NCBI RefSeq assembly: GCF_016786325.1
Contig: NZ_JADWYU010000142.1
Location: 55,598 to 95,072, forward strand
Direction: 5' to 3'
Source: Frankia nepalensis
GTDB taxonomy: Bacteria > Actinomycetota > Actinomycetes > Frankiales > Frankiaceae
Length of the DNA: 39,475 nt
Below the pieces are notes generated by a model. It did not search any database and was not told the origin of the DNA. It was given only the letters and a program-made list of their open reading frames with translations. Positions 7,131-15,273 of the stretch are shown in pieces. Both the position numbers and the translations under genes were made by a program. Position 1 is the first letter of the stretch. The number at the start of each line of letters is the position of its first letter.

Positions 7131-10100
7131 TCATTTGGGGCCCTGGCCAGCAAGTGGGTCGCCGTAATCGGTGAGCCGGCGGCTGGGCGCGTTTGCGCGG
7201 CGGGTGAGCACGCGGTGGAGGTAGGCGAGGTCGGGGTTGGTCTCTCCATCCCAGGTGGGGTCGGCTTGTTCGACGCGCAGGTAGGCGTGGTAGTCGGCGG
7301 TCAGCGCGAGCTGGTCGCCGGCGATGTGGTGGGCGCGCAGGCGCAGGGCGAACAGCTCGGGGTGGGCGGGGAGCAGCTCGAGGCCGCGGGTGGTGGCGTC
7401 GAGGGCGGCGGTGGGGTCGCCGGCTTGGAGGTGGAGCTCGGCGAGGAGGGCGGCGGCGCGGACGGCGGTCGTGGTGAGGACGGAGCCGAGTTCCGCGTCG
7501 AGCCAGGCGTAGAGGGTCGGGGTGCCGTTGATCAGGTCGAGGGCGTCGGTGAGGACGGGTATCGCGGCGTCGGGGTGTGCGCGGTGGGCGCGGGCGTAGG
7601 TGAGGCGGTGGGTGAGCAGGTCGAGGTCGGTGGTGACGGCGGGGTCGAGGTGCAGGCGGGTCTGGGCGGCGGGGATCCAGGCACGGGCGTCGTCGCCGGC
7701 GAGCTGGACGAGGAGAAGGCGGGCGCGGCCGAGCTGGTTGTTGAGGGAACGGGGCTTGGGTTTGCTGTCGGGCCAGATGGCGGCCTCGAGGTTGGTGCGG
7801 ATGCGGCCCCGGTGGGTGGCGAGCCAGGCGAGGACCTCGAGGGTGCGGCCGCGGGCGAGGCCGCCGGTGGGGTGCTGGCCCGCGCGGTTGGTGGCGTCAG
7901 CCGGCCCGAACAGGTGGATCATGACCTGCCAGTCGGGCTCGGCGTACGCCGGCGGCCCCGCGGATGCCTGGCTGTTCGGGGTGCTCGGGGCCTCGTCGTC
8001 GCTGACGGGGCCGGATGGTCCGTGGCCGTTGAGGGCGTCGACCGATGCGGATGGGCGGGCCGGTTCGCGCGGCTCGGTGGCGGGAGCGGCGGGGGGTGAC
8101 GCGTCGGTGGTCGGTGTCGGGTCGGCGGTCGAGTCGTCGCCGGACAGGGTGGCGGACGGTCTCATCGCCGGTGGCGCGTCGGCCGAGAAGGCCGTCGCCG
8201 GTGCCGGGGTGTCCATTGCCGCCGGTGCCGGCGGGCGCGCGGTTGGGAGGTCGGGAATCCACCCGCCGGCGCGGTCCGGGCCGCTGCCGCCGACTGGTGG
8301 CAGGGGTGGGAATGGAGGGGACGCCGGGAAGCCGGTGGCCGGCGGGACCTGGGCGACGGGTGACACGGCGGACGAGGGCCGTGGGACGAGAGGTGTGGCC
8401 GGGATGGGTGGCCGGGTCACGTCGGTGAGCAGGGCGTAGACGGCGTCGAGTTCGGCGGCGGCGAGGGTGGGCGGCGTGAGGACCAGGCCGAGGGGATCGA
8501 GCCGCCAGCGTGGCCTGCCGGTTCCGGTGCCGTTCTCACCGTGGCTGGCCGACTGCCGGGGCTGGCGGCCGGGCGCCTCGTCCTCGGTGTCGTCTTCGTC
8601 GAGCGGGTCGAGGCCGACCGGCCCGTCGGGCACGGTGTCGTCCGAGACGGAGGCACCATGCTGGTCGCCATCGGCGTGTGGGTGCTCGGCGTGGGACCGA
8701 GTACCAGGGCGGAGAAGGGTCAGGCGCCAGGGGGAGGTGTGTCCAGGGGCGGCGGGTTGCAGGACGGCGAGGCCGGTGCCCCCAGCGCCGGCGAGGGTGG
8801 TGAGGTCGGCGAGGTGGTCGCTGTCGATGTCGTCGGCGGGTGGGGCGGCGACGACGGCGATGGTGGGGTCCCAGTTCTCGGTGGGGACGGTCGCGCGGGC
8901 GGTGAAGGTGGTGGGGGCGGCGACGGAGGTGAGGTCGGCGCGCAGGGCGGTGACCTCACCGGTGGCCAGGGTGGAAAGGGTGGCGAGGTTGGGGGCTGGG
9001 TGGATGCGGTCCTCGGTGGCGAGTCCGGCGGGGTCCAGACCGAACGTGCGGATCAGAGGGATGCAGGCCAGCGGGCTCAGGGCGAGGGTGGCGAGCAGGG
9101 CCCGGGCGACGCCGGCGACGGCGTCGGGGTCATCGCCGGCGGAGTTGAGGGTCAGGGTGCCGAGGGCTTCGAGGTCGGCGTGGACGGTGGCGCCATCGGG
9201 TTGGGTGCCGAGTTGGACGAGGGCCTGGCAGGGCGGCGGATTGCCGAGGTCGACAGGTGGGAGGTCCGCGCCGGGGGGCAGGGTCCAGATCTGGCCGTGG
9301 GCGTCGGCGATCCACGGGTCCGGGGGGAGGGGAAGCGGTTCGGCCAGGTAGACGTCGAGGGTCCCGTCGGGCAGGGCGAGCACAACCTGGGGCGTGGGGG
9401 AGCCGACGTCGTCGTGGGGATCGGTGTGCAGGGCGGCCAGCGCGCGCAGGGCGTGGTCCAGACGGACGGTCGGGTCGTGTGGGGTGCTGGCGAGCAGCGC
9501 GGTGTGCAGGGCCGCGGCGTCCGGGTCGGGGCGCGGTGGGGTGGTGTCGGGGGTGGTCTGGTGGTCGCGGCGGCGACGTCGACGGGTGACCGCGGCCAGG
9601 AGTGCGGCGGCGAGGAAACCACCGGCGCCGATACCGGCGATGATCTCCCACGGCGCCACGGCGGTCCTGTCCCCGCGGTCCCGCTCGACCGTGTCGCCGC
9701 CACCGGGCACGGCCGGCGCGGTGGTGGACGCGGGAAGGCCAGGCGTCGGCGTCGGCACGCCGTGCGCGGACGTGGGGCCGGTTGCCTGGCCGGGGGCCGG
9801 CGAGGTGGACGGGCTCGTCCGTGGGTCGGCGGTGGCGGTCGGCTGGGAGGCCGGCGGAGTCGGCCCACCGGGTGGCGTCCCACCGCCGGCTGGTGCCGGC
9901 GGAGACGGCGCGGCGGAGGTGGCGTCGGCGGTGATCGTGGGCAGGGTGAGGGCCATGCCGGGATTGATCAGGTCGGGGTTGGTGAGGGAACGGCCGGCGG
10001 GGTCGGTGGCGCCGCGGTTGGTGGCGAAGACGGTGTCGACGGCCGCGGGCAGCCGCGCCCCGGAGACGGCGGGGTAGGCATCGGCGGTGATGTTCCACAG

Positions 10101-11036
10101 GGTGTCGCCGGGGCGGACCGTGTGGCTGGTGGCGGTCGGAACGAGCGCCGCTGGTGGGGCGGTGTCCTGGTCGGCGGTAGTGCCCAGTGGCCTGATCGTC
10201 GGGCTGGGCTCCGTCGCGGATCTGCTCGACTGGCCGTCGGGGAGGTACGGCCAGCTGGTCGTCGGGCTGGCCGGGGCCGTGGCGGCCGGAGCGGCGCTGG
10301 CGGGGTGGGGGACGGCCGGGACGGGGCTGGCGGTGGCGGCGCGGCTGGTGAGCACGGTGAACACGACGCTGGCGGCGGCGACCCAGCGGGCGGTGCCGCG
10401 TCGGACGGTGCCGGGCGCGGGCGCGCCGCGTCGAGCAGGTGCCGGCCGGGAGGAAGCAGCGGGCCGGCTGGCCGGACGGGAGCCGTCCGTGGGCGGTCCC
10501 GCCGCCGGGCCGCGGCGTGGGCCGTGGGAGCTGGTGGCCGTCGTCTCGAGCGGGTGGCCCGGCCGCGCGGCTGAGTCGGCGCGACCACGGCGCCTGCCTG
10601 CGAGCGCCGGCGTGTGGGCTGGGCGACGCTGGGAGCGGCGCAGCTGCTGGCGGCGGTGGGCATGGGCTGCCTGGGCGACGATTTCCCAGGCGATGCAGAG
10701 GGTGAGCCAGGCCCACAGCAGCCAGGCGACCGCCGCCAGCGTGTTGGGCGCGACGTCGGGGTGGATGTAGCCGGCCTGGGCGAGGTTCCACCAGCGGTCG
10801 GGTTGCCAGGTGGTCGGCAGCGGGTTGGCGCGCCAGGCCCACAGCAGCGCGGGAACGCCGGCGAGGAAACCGATCAGGGTGGTCAGCGCGACCAGGCTGC
10901 GCAGGATGTCGCCTGCTCCGACCTGGGCCGGCGCGGAGCGGCGCGGCTCGGTGCCACGGCGCGGAGCGGAGCCAGGCGCGGGGACCGGTGGGGCGAGTGG
11001 TCGGACGGTGCGGGTGGGGGTGGCCCGGCGGGGCAT
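7131..11036 (-). CDS. Membrane LysM-BTAD regulator-like protein of the Tad cluster
   Basis: The 1301-aa protein starts at ATG 11036, with GGGAG about 6 nt upstream. Order of parts: membrane segments near 45-70 and 98-122, a further hydrophobic segment near 215-232, a LysM domain near 304-362 (HTVRPGDTLWNI), a Pro/Thr-rich linker, a membrane segment near 460-480 followed by RRRRRRD, and long low-complexity stretches. At the C-terminus (about 1035-1290) lies a winged-helix plus bacterial transcriptional activator (BTAD) domain with TPR-like helices. LysM binds peptidoglycan and BTAD is known from SARP-type regulators. The fusion suggests a wall-sensing regulator or scaffold, with the BTAD part probably cytoplasmic. 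It is the last gene of the Tad operon, 78 nt after the TadE genes. Direct DNA binding is unproven. Confidence 0.85.
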   Translation of the reverse strand: MPRRATPTRTVRPLAPPVPAPGSAPRRGTEPRRSAPAQVGAGDILRSLVALTTLIGFLAGVPALLWAWRANPLPTTWQPDRWWNLAQAGYIHPDVAPNTLAAVAWLLWAWLTLCIAWEIVAQAAHAHRRQQLRRSQRRPAHTPALAGRRRGRADSAARPGHPLETTATSSHGPRRGPAAGPPTDGSRPASRPAASSRPAPARRGAPAPGTVRRGTARWVAAASVVFTVLTSRAATASPVPAVPHPASAAPAATAPASPTTSWPYLPDGQSSRSATEPSPTIRPLGTTADQDTAPPAALVPTATSHTVRPGDTLWNITADAYPAVSGARLPAAVDTVFATNRGATDPAGRSLTNPDLINPGMALTLPTITADATSAAPSPPAPAGGGTPPGGPTPPASQPTATADPRTSPSTSPAPGQATGPTSAHGVPTPTPGLPASTTAPAVPGGGDTVERDRGDRTAVAPWEIIAGIGAGGFLAAALLAAVTRRRRRRDHQTTPDTTPPRPDPDAAALHTALLASTPHDPTVRLDHALRALAALHTDPHDDVGSPTPQVVLALPDGTLDVYLAEPLPLPPDPWIADAHGQIWTLPPGADLPPVDLGNPPPCQALVQLGTQPDGATVHADLEALGTLTLNSAGDDPDAVAGVARALLATLALSPLACIPLIRTFGLDPAGLATEDRIHPAPNLATLSTLATGEVTALRADLTSVAAPTTFTARATVPTENWDPTIAVVAAPPADDIDSDHLADLTTLAGAGGTGLAVLQPAAPGHTSPWRLTLLRPGTRSHAEHPHADGDQHGASVSDDTVPDGPVGLDPLDEDDTEDEAPGRQPRQSASHGENGTGTGRPRWRLDPLGLVLTPPTLAAAELDAVYALLTDVTRPPIPATPLVPRPSSAVSPVAQVPPATGFPASPPFPPLPPVGGSGPDRAGGWIPDLPTARPPAPAAMDTPAPATAFSADAPPAMRPSATLSGDDSTADPTPTTDASPPAAPATEPREPARPSASVDALNGHGPSGPVSDDEAPSTPNSQASAGPPAYAEPDWQVMIHLFGPADATNRAGQHPTGGLARGRTLEVLAWLATHRGRIRTNLEAAIWPDSKPKPRSLNNQLGRARLLLVQLAGDDARAWIPAAQTRLHLDPAVTTDLDLLTHRLTYARAHRAHPDAAIPVLTDALDLINGTPTLYAWLDAELGSVLTTTAVRAAALLAELHLQAGDPTAALDATTRGLELLPAHPELFALRLRAHHIAGDQLALTADYHAYLRVEQADPTWDGETNPDLAYLHRVLTRRANAPSRRLTDYGDPLAGQGPK

Positions 11037-11114
11037 CGGCGTCTCCCTGCGGGGGATGGATCCGGACAGTGCGACGCGCTGGAGTTCGGACGCGGCGACA
11101 GCCGGACGGCGGGG

Positions 11115-11582
11115 TCAGGGCCCGGAGGTGGCGCGGGCGGAGCGGGTCTGGGTGACCGTGGCGTGGTCGAGGCCGAGGGTGTCGAGGAGCTGGTAGTCGA
11201 CACGGGTGGTGACGGTGACGGTGACGGTGAGGCCGTCGACGGTGAGAGCGGTCAGGGTGGCTTCGGGGTGGCGGGCGAGGTAGAGGTGAGCGTTGGCGGC
11301 CGCCTCGGTGGGGTCGAGGGCGGGGGCGCCGGCGCGTAGGGCGGTTTCGTCGAGTGCCTGGGCGCCGGCGCGGGCGGTGGCCGCGGCGAGGTCGGAGGCG
11401 TGGCCGGCGGCGTCGAGAGCGCGGCCGGCGTCGAAGATCAGCGCGGCGAGCAGCAGGGCGCCGGCGAACAGGACGGTCATCGTCAGGCTGACCGTTCCCG
11501 CGTCCCGTCCCGGTGGGTGTGGCCGCTCGGCACGTGCCGCGGGATCTTGTCGCGTGGTGGCGGATGTCGAAGGCGTGGTCAT
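11115..11582 (-). CDS. TadE/TadG-like pseudopilin (third)
   Basis: The 155-aa protein has a short basic N-terminus, then GTVSLTMTVLFAGALLLAAL and a single hydrophobic helix (about residues 30-55). A soluble tail follows with helix-rich AAATARAGAQALDE and a beta-rich end. This is the layout of the actinobacterial Rv3654c/TadE-like family: minor pseudopilins or helicase-secretion-neighbourhood proteins anchored by one N-terminal helix. Its ATG overlaps the stop of the preceding TadE gene (ATGA at 11582-11579), so the two are translationally coupled. Confidence 0.8.
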   Translation of the reverse strand: MTTPSTSATTRQDPAARAERPHPPGRDAGTVSLTMTVLFAGALLLAALIFDAGRALDAAGHASDLAAATARAGAQALDETALRAGAPALDPTEAAANAHLYLARHPEATLTALTVDGLTVTVTVTTRVDYQLLDTLGLDHATVTQTRSARATSGP

Positions 11583-12043
11583 GGGGCGGTGGGGAGGGTG
11601 AGCCCGCCGCGGTAGCGGTCGAGAACGGCGTCGCTGGTCGCGTGGAGCTGGCGGCTCAGGGCGAGGCCGGGAACGGGGCGGGTGCGGCAGGTGACGGTGA
11701 CGGTGACCAGGCCGAGGTCGCCGGGACCGGGCCCGGTGACGGTGAAATCGGCGCGGATGACGGCGTCGGTGCAGGTACCGGTCGTGAGGTTCGCGCGGGC
11801 GGTGGCATCGGCGATGGCCGTCGCCTGCGCCGGAGTGGTGGCCAGGGAGGCGGCGCGGGCGGCTTCGCGGGCCGCGCGGGCGACGTCGGTGCGCGCGCCG
11901 ATGTTGGTGGCCGTGACGGCGAGGACGAGCAGGCCGAGGATCAGGATCGGCCAGGCCAGTGCCAGCTCGACCGAGAAGGATCCCTGGTCGCGGCCGGGGC
12001 GACGCCCGCGACCGTCGGTGTGGGCGGGTGGGTTGAGGCTCAT
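11579..12043 (-). CDS. TadE-family pseudopilin (second)
   Basis: The 154-aa protein begins MSLNPPAHTDGRG. It carries the TadE signature DQGSFSVELALAWPILILGL, with the glutamate five residues after the cleavage-type glycine, followed by a membrane helix and ARTDVARAAREAARAAS. Two cysteines in the tail (GTCTDAVI and VTCRTRP) could pair outside the membrane. It is likely processed by a TadV-type prepilin peptidase (not in the window) and acts in Tad pilus assembly. The stop and start overlap by four bases with the genes on both sides. Confidence 0.85.
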   Translation of the reverse strand: MSLNPPAHTDGRGRRPGRDQGSFSVELALAWPILILGLLVLAVTATNIGARTDVARAAREAARAASLATTPAQATAIADATARANLTTGTCTDAVIRADFTVTGPGPGDLGLVTVTVTCRTRPVPGLALSRQLHATSDAVLDRYRGGLTLPTAP

Positions 12044-12531
12044 GGGACTTGGGCCTGGGGGATGAAGCGGGTGGCCGGTCCGGTGGCGGCGCGGGTGACG
12101 GCGCCGCCGAGCAGGGCGTGGACGGTGACGTGCACGGTGACCGTGCCGGTGGTGGTGTCGCGGTCGATGTGGACGTCGACGTCGGTGATGGCGCGGCTGG
12201 AGTGGGCGAGCGCGGTGGCGACCTGGGTGGCGGCGGGGTCGGTGCCGTCGAGGGACTGTGCGGTTTCGAGGGCGCGCCCAGCGGCGGTGGCGGCGGCCTG
12301 GGTGGCGAGCCAGCGCATCCCGAACACCAGGACCAGCGTGAACAGGGCGAGTACCGCGCCCATGACCAGGGCCAGTTCCACCGGGCTGGCGCCCCGGTCC
12401 CGGCGCGGGTCGCGGCTGTAGGGGTGCCGGGGAAGATGTCCACCCGGGCGGCGTGTTGCGCGGCGTACCTGTCCACTGGAGGCGTGCCGAGGGCGTGTTG
12501 CGCCTTCCTGCGCGCCGGAGTCGTTGTCCAT
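12040..12531 (-). CDS. TadE-family pseudopilin (first), 5' end replaced by inserted element
   Basis: The core RGASPVELALVMGAVLALFT followed by a membrane helix and AAATAAGRALETAQS is a clear TadE domain. The stop overlaps the next TadE start (ATGA at 12043-12040). Element-derived sequence begins only about nine residues before the GASPVEL core, so the original start has been lost. The nearest in-frame ATG inside the element is at 12531 (MDNDSGAQEGATR), preceded by GAAGAA. That would give 163 aa with about 38 foreign residues at the N-terminus. The frame also stays open further upstream through both element copies. Whether a working prepilin leader remains is doubtful. Confidence 0.65.
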   Translation of the reverse strand: MDNDSGAQEGATRPRHASSGQVRRATRRPGGHLPRHPYSRDPRRDRGASPVELALVMGAVLALFTLVLVFGMRWLATQAAATAAGRALETAQSLDGTDPAATQVATALAHSSRAITDVDVHIDRDTTTGTVTVHVTVHALLGGAVTRAATGPATRFIPQAQVP

Positions 12532-12787
12532 TTCTTCGCAACACCTGATCGTTCTTCCGTCGGCCGCGGGTGCGTAGGCTTGGCGAGCGGTCGATCCTTG
12601 AGGCGGTTCGGACGCGGGACAGGCCGTCGAGATCCGCGGCATAGGAGCGGCGTGATGGAGCACCATCGGCACCGTTCTGCCGCGGCCTGGTGCAGCCCAA
12701 GCCCGCGGCAGTGGACAGACAGCCGTCCGCTGGACACCGAGTGGACATCTGGCCCGCTCGTTGGACATGTGCACCGGCGCCCCTACA
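12417..12787. mobile_element. 371-bp element with imperfect terminal inverted repeats, copy 1
   Basis: The ends are TGTAGGGGTGCCGG on the left and, on the opposite strand, TGTAGGGGCGCCGG on the right. Similarity continues to ATGTCCA about 25 bp in. Several TGTCCA motifs lie inside both ends. No transposase or other recognisable protein is encoded. This size and structure fit a MITE-like non-autonomous element. It interrupts the Tad operon between the pilin-like gene and the first TadE gene. No clear target duplication was seen. Confidence 0.65.
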
Positions 12788-12792
12788 TCGGT

Positions 12793-13163
12793 TGTAGGGG
12801 TGCCGGGGAAGATGTCCACCCGGGCGGCGTGTTGCGCGGCGTACCTGTCCACTGGAGGCGTGCCGAGGGCGTGTTGCGCCTTCCTGCGCGCCGGAGTCGT
12901 TGTCCATTTCTTCGCAACACCTGATCGTTCTTCCGTCGGCCGCGGGTGCGTAGGCTTGGCGAGCGGTCGATCCTTGAGGCGGTTCGGACGCGGGACAGGC
13001 CGTCGAGATCCGCGGCATAGGAGCGGCGTGATGGAGCACCATCGGCACCGTTCTGCCGCGGCCTGGTGCAGCCCAAGCCCGCGGCAGTGGACAGACAGCC
13101 GTCCGCTGGACACCGAGTGGACATCTGGCCCGCTCGTTGGACATGTGCACCGGCGCCCCTACA
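12793..13163. mobile_element. 371-bp element, tandem copy 2
   Basis: Offset from copy 1 is exactly 376 bp. The segments 12417-12790 and 12793-13166 read as identical by eye over about 374 bp. The copies are in the same orientation with five bases between their inverted-repeat ends. The tandem arrangement could come from insertion next to an existing copy, from recombination, or from an assembly duplication. Perfect identity means the doubling is recent or artefactual. Confidence 0.7.
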
Positions 13164-13186
13164 TCGTCGCCAGCGATGGTGGATGT

Positions 13187-13453
13187 TCACTGGCAGGTGG
13201 TGGGGTCGGTGTTGGTGCAGATGTTGTTCGCGGTGTCGACGGCCTTCTGCCGGATGATGTAGATGACGGCGGCGGCGATGAGGACGAGGCCGACAGTGAT
13301 GACCGCGGTGGCCAGCGCGTCGCCTCGGTCGGCGCGCCGGGCGCGGGACCGTGCGTCGGCGGTGGCGAGCCGGCCGGTGAGCCGTCCCGGTAGGGCGGTG
13401 AGCCAGAGTGTGGTGAGGGTGAGGTGCACGCCGAGGCGGCGCATGGCGGTCAC
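13187..13453 (-). CDS. Small Flp-pilin-like membrane protein
   Basis: The 88-aa protein starts at GTG 13453, with AGGAG about 8 nt upstream. The part after RADRG (DALATAVITVGLVLIAAAVI) is one hydrophobic helix, followed by a short polar tail with two cysteines (NICTNTDPTTCQ) that could form a disulfide. A charged stretch ending in glycine before a hydrophobic helix is the prepilin layout. Its position just after tadC and before the TadE genes fits the major pilin of the Tad system. The long leader (about 44 residues) is unusual for Flp. It could instead be a DUF4244-like minor component. Confidence 0.65.
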   Translation of the reverse strand: MTAMRRLGVHLTLTTLWLTALPGRLTGRLATADARSRARRADRGDALATAVITVGLVLIAAAVIYIIRQKAVDTANNICTNTDPTTCQ

Positions 13454-13492
13454 GCTCCCTTCTCCTGCGAGGGGTAGGCAGGTCGGTGCGTC

Positions 13493-14377
13493 TTACGGGG
13501 TGATGCCGGTGGCGGTCAGGACGGCGAGCAGCGGGTAGGTCAGGAACGCCACGAAGGCGAGGGCGACGACGGCGGCGGGTAGTTCGAGTTCGGCGTCGGC
13601 GGTGGCGGCCTGGGTGCGGGCGGTGGCGGCTTCGGTGGCGCGTAGGTGGGTGGCTTTGGATTCCATGGCGAGGACGGGGGAGGCGCCGCGCAGCGCGGAG
13701 GTGACGGTGAGGCGGAGCTCGCGCCATTCCGGCAGCGGGATCCGGGCGGCGAGCTGGTCGAGGCCGGTGTCGGGTGGCTGGCGGTGGGTGGCGGCGGTGT
13801 CGAGGGCGGCGCGGATCTGGGTGAAGGCCCAGCCGGTGCCGGCGTCGGCGGCCAGGCGCAGCGCGGCGTGCAGGGTGAGCCCGCCGGCGAGCAGAACACG
13901 GACGAGGTCGAGGTAGGCGGCGACCGCGAGCCGGGCCTCCTGCCGCCGCGCCTTCGCGACCCTCCGGACCGGCCGGTCGGCGACCAGCACCCCGACCGGT
14001 GCCGCGAGCACGACGAGAGCCGGGCCGGTCAGGGCGGGCAGCGGCAGACCGGCGAGCATGACGGCGGCGGCGAGCAGCGCGCCGGCCAGCGCGGCGAGAG
14101 TGGCGTGAGCGGCGCGGATCGCGGTGTGGGTGATGGGGTCACGGCCGGCGACGGCCAGGTCGTCGGCGAGCAGCAGCCTTCGCGCCCGACCCGGCCCGGC
14201 GGTGTGGGTGACGCGGTCGGTGAGCCAGACCGCGCCGGCCCGTGCCCACCGCCCCGGCTGGCGGTTCGGCGGTGTGGTGCGTGGGGTGAGGGCGGCGCGT
14301 AGCGCGACGTAGGCGCCGAGGGTGGCGGACGCGCCGCACAGCCCGGTCACAAACCCAGCGGCAGACAGGAAGCTCAT
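13493..14377 (-). CDS. tadC: Tad secretion system inner-membrane protein TadC
   Basis: The 294-aa protein has N-terminal membrane helices (MSFLSAAGFVTGLCGASATL), a paired hydrophobic region around 105-145, then a type II secretion F-like domain (EARLAVAAYLDLVRVLLAGG, about 160-260) and a final membrane helix. It is the platform partner of TadB in the inner membrane and works with the TadA ATPase. The start ATG at 14377 overlaps the tadB stop (ATGA). Length and topology fit the shorter actinobacterial TadC form. Confidence 0.85.
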   Translation of the reverse strand: MSFLSAAGFVTGLCGASATLGAYVALRAALTPRTTPPNRQPGRWARAGAVWLTDRVTHTAGPGRARRLLLADDLAVAGRDPITHTAIRAAHATLAALAGALLAAAVMLAGLPLPALTGPALVVLAAPVGVLVADRPVRRVAKARRQEARLAVAAYLDLVRVLLAGGLTLHAALRLAADAGTGWAFTQIRAALDTAATHRQPPDTGLDQLAARIPLPEWRELRLTVTSALRGASPVLAMESKATHLRATEAATARTQAATADAELELPAAVVALAFVAFLTYPLLAVLTATGITP

Positions 14378-15273
14378 CGCGCCCGCCGGAAGAAGTCGGG
14401 GACGGTGGGTGGGCGCGAGCGGCGCAGCAGGGCATGTACCGCGGTGCCGACGAACAGCAGGTCGGTGGTGAGGACGAGCTGGCCGAGCGGGCCGCGGTAG
14501 GGGGCGAGCAGGGCGGGCCAGGCGGCGAGCAGGGCGGCGGTGGTCAGCGCGAACAGGGCGAGGAGCAGGGTCATGGCGCGGCGGTGACGGGCCCGGCCGG
14601 CGTGCAGGTCGCGGACGACGGCGACGCGGTGGCGGGTGGCCTCGACCTGGCTGGCCATGAGCCGGCCGAGTTCGCCGGCACCGTGACGGTAGGCGAGCGT
14701 CAACGCGGCGACGACCTGGCCGACCGCTGGATGGGCCGTCTCGCGGTGAAAGGCGGCCAGCGCCGCGGGGAGGGGTTGTTGTGCGTCGAGCCGGTGGGCC
14801 AGCGCCGTGAGGGGGGTGGTCAGTGGTGGCGGGGGGAGTTGGCAGGAGGCGGCGACGGCGGCGCGCAGCGGCTGGCCGGCGTCCAGCTCCTGGCGGACGG
14901 TCTCGCACCAGGTCGCGACCGCCTCACCGAGCTCGTTGACCGCGGGCACTGCCCGAAGTCCCCGCGCCTCGCGGGCCAGCCACACCAGTCCACCGGTAAG
15001 GACAGCGAGCACCGGCATCCCGACCAGCACCCCGGCCACCAGGCCCGCGCCGGCCGCCGCCCCGATCGGACCGGCCTCGCCGGGTAGCGCCCCCCACCGG
15101 CCGGCCGCACTATTCCCACCGCCGGTCCGATGCCGCCGCGGCGAAGTGGCGCCGGTCGGCCGTCCGGCTGGCCAGGTCAGGCGGCCGGGCGCGGCCAGCA
15201 CCATCAGCGCGACGCCCACCCCGGCCATCGCGCCGACGCAGGCCAGCGCAAGCATCCGCAACCCGCCGCTCAC
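14374..15273 (-). CDS. tadB: Tad secretion system inner-membrane protein TadB
   Basis: The 299-aa protein starts at GTG 15273, overlapping the tadA stop (GTGA). N-terminal membrane helix (RMLALACVGAMAGVGVALMV), a second helix pair near 90-120, then the F domain (AVATWCETVRQELDAGQPLR, about 140-240) and two C-terminal membrane helices. It is a type II secretion F-superfamily platform protein that pairs with TadC and is driven by TadA. Upstream in-frame residues overlap tadA and are not used. Confidence 0.85.
   Translation of the reverse strand: MSGGLRMLALACVGAMAGVGVALMVLAAPGRLTWPAGRPTGATSPRRHRTGGGNSAAGRWGALPGEAGPIGAAAGAGLVAGVLVGMPVLAVLTGGLVWLAREARGLRAVPAVNELGEAVATWCETVRQELDAGQPLRAAVAASCQLPPPPLTTPLTALAHRLDAQQPLPAALAAFHRETAHPAVGQVVAALTLAYRHGAGELGRLMASQVEATRHRVAVVRDLHAGRARHRRAMTLLLALFALTTAALLAAWPALLAPYRGPLGQLVLTTDLLFVGTAVHALLRRSRPPTVPDFFRRAR

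Noticed and set aside
12417-13163. Long open frames (over 500 aa) running through the tandem element
   Set aside because: All three minus frames are open because of GC content and fuse unrelated sequence; only the TadE parts have domain evidence.
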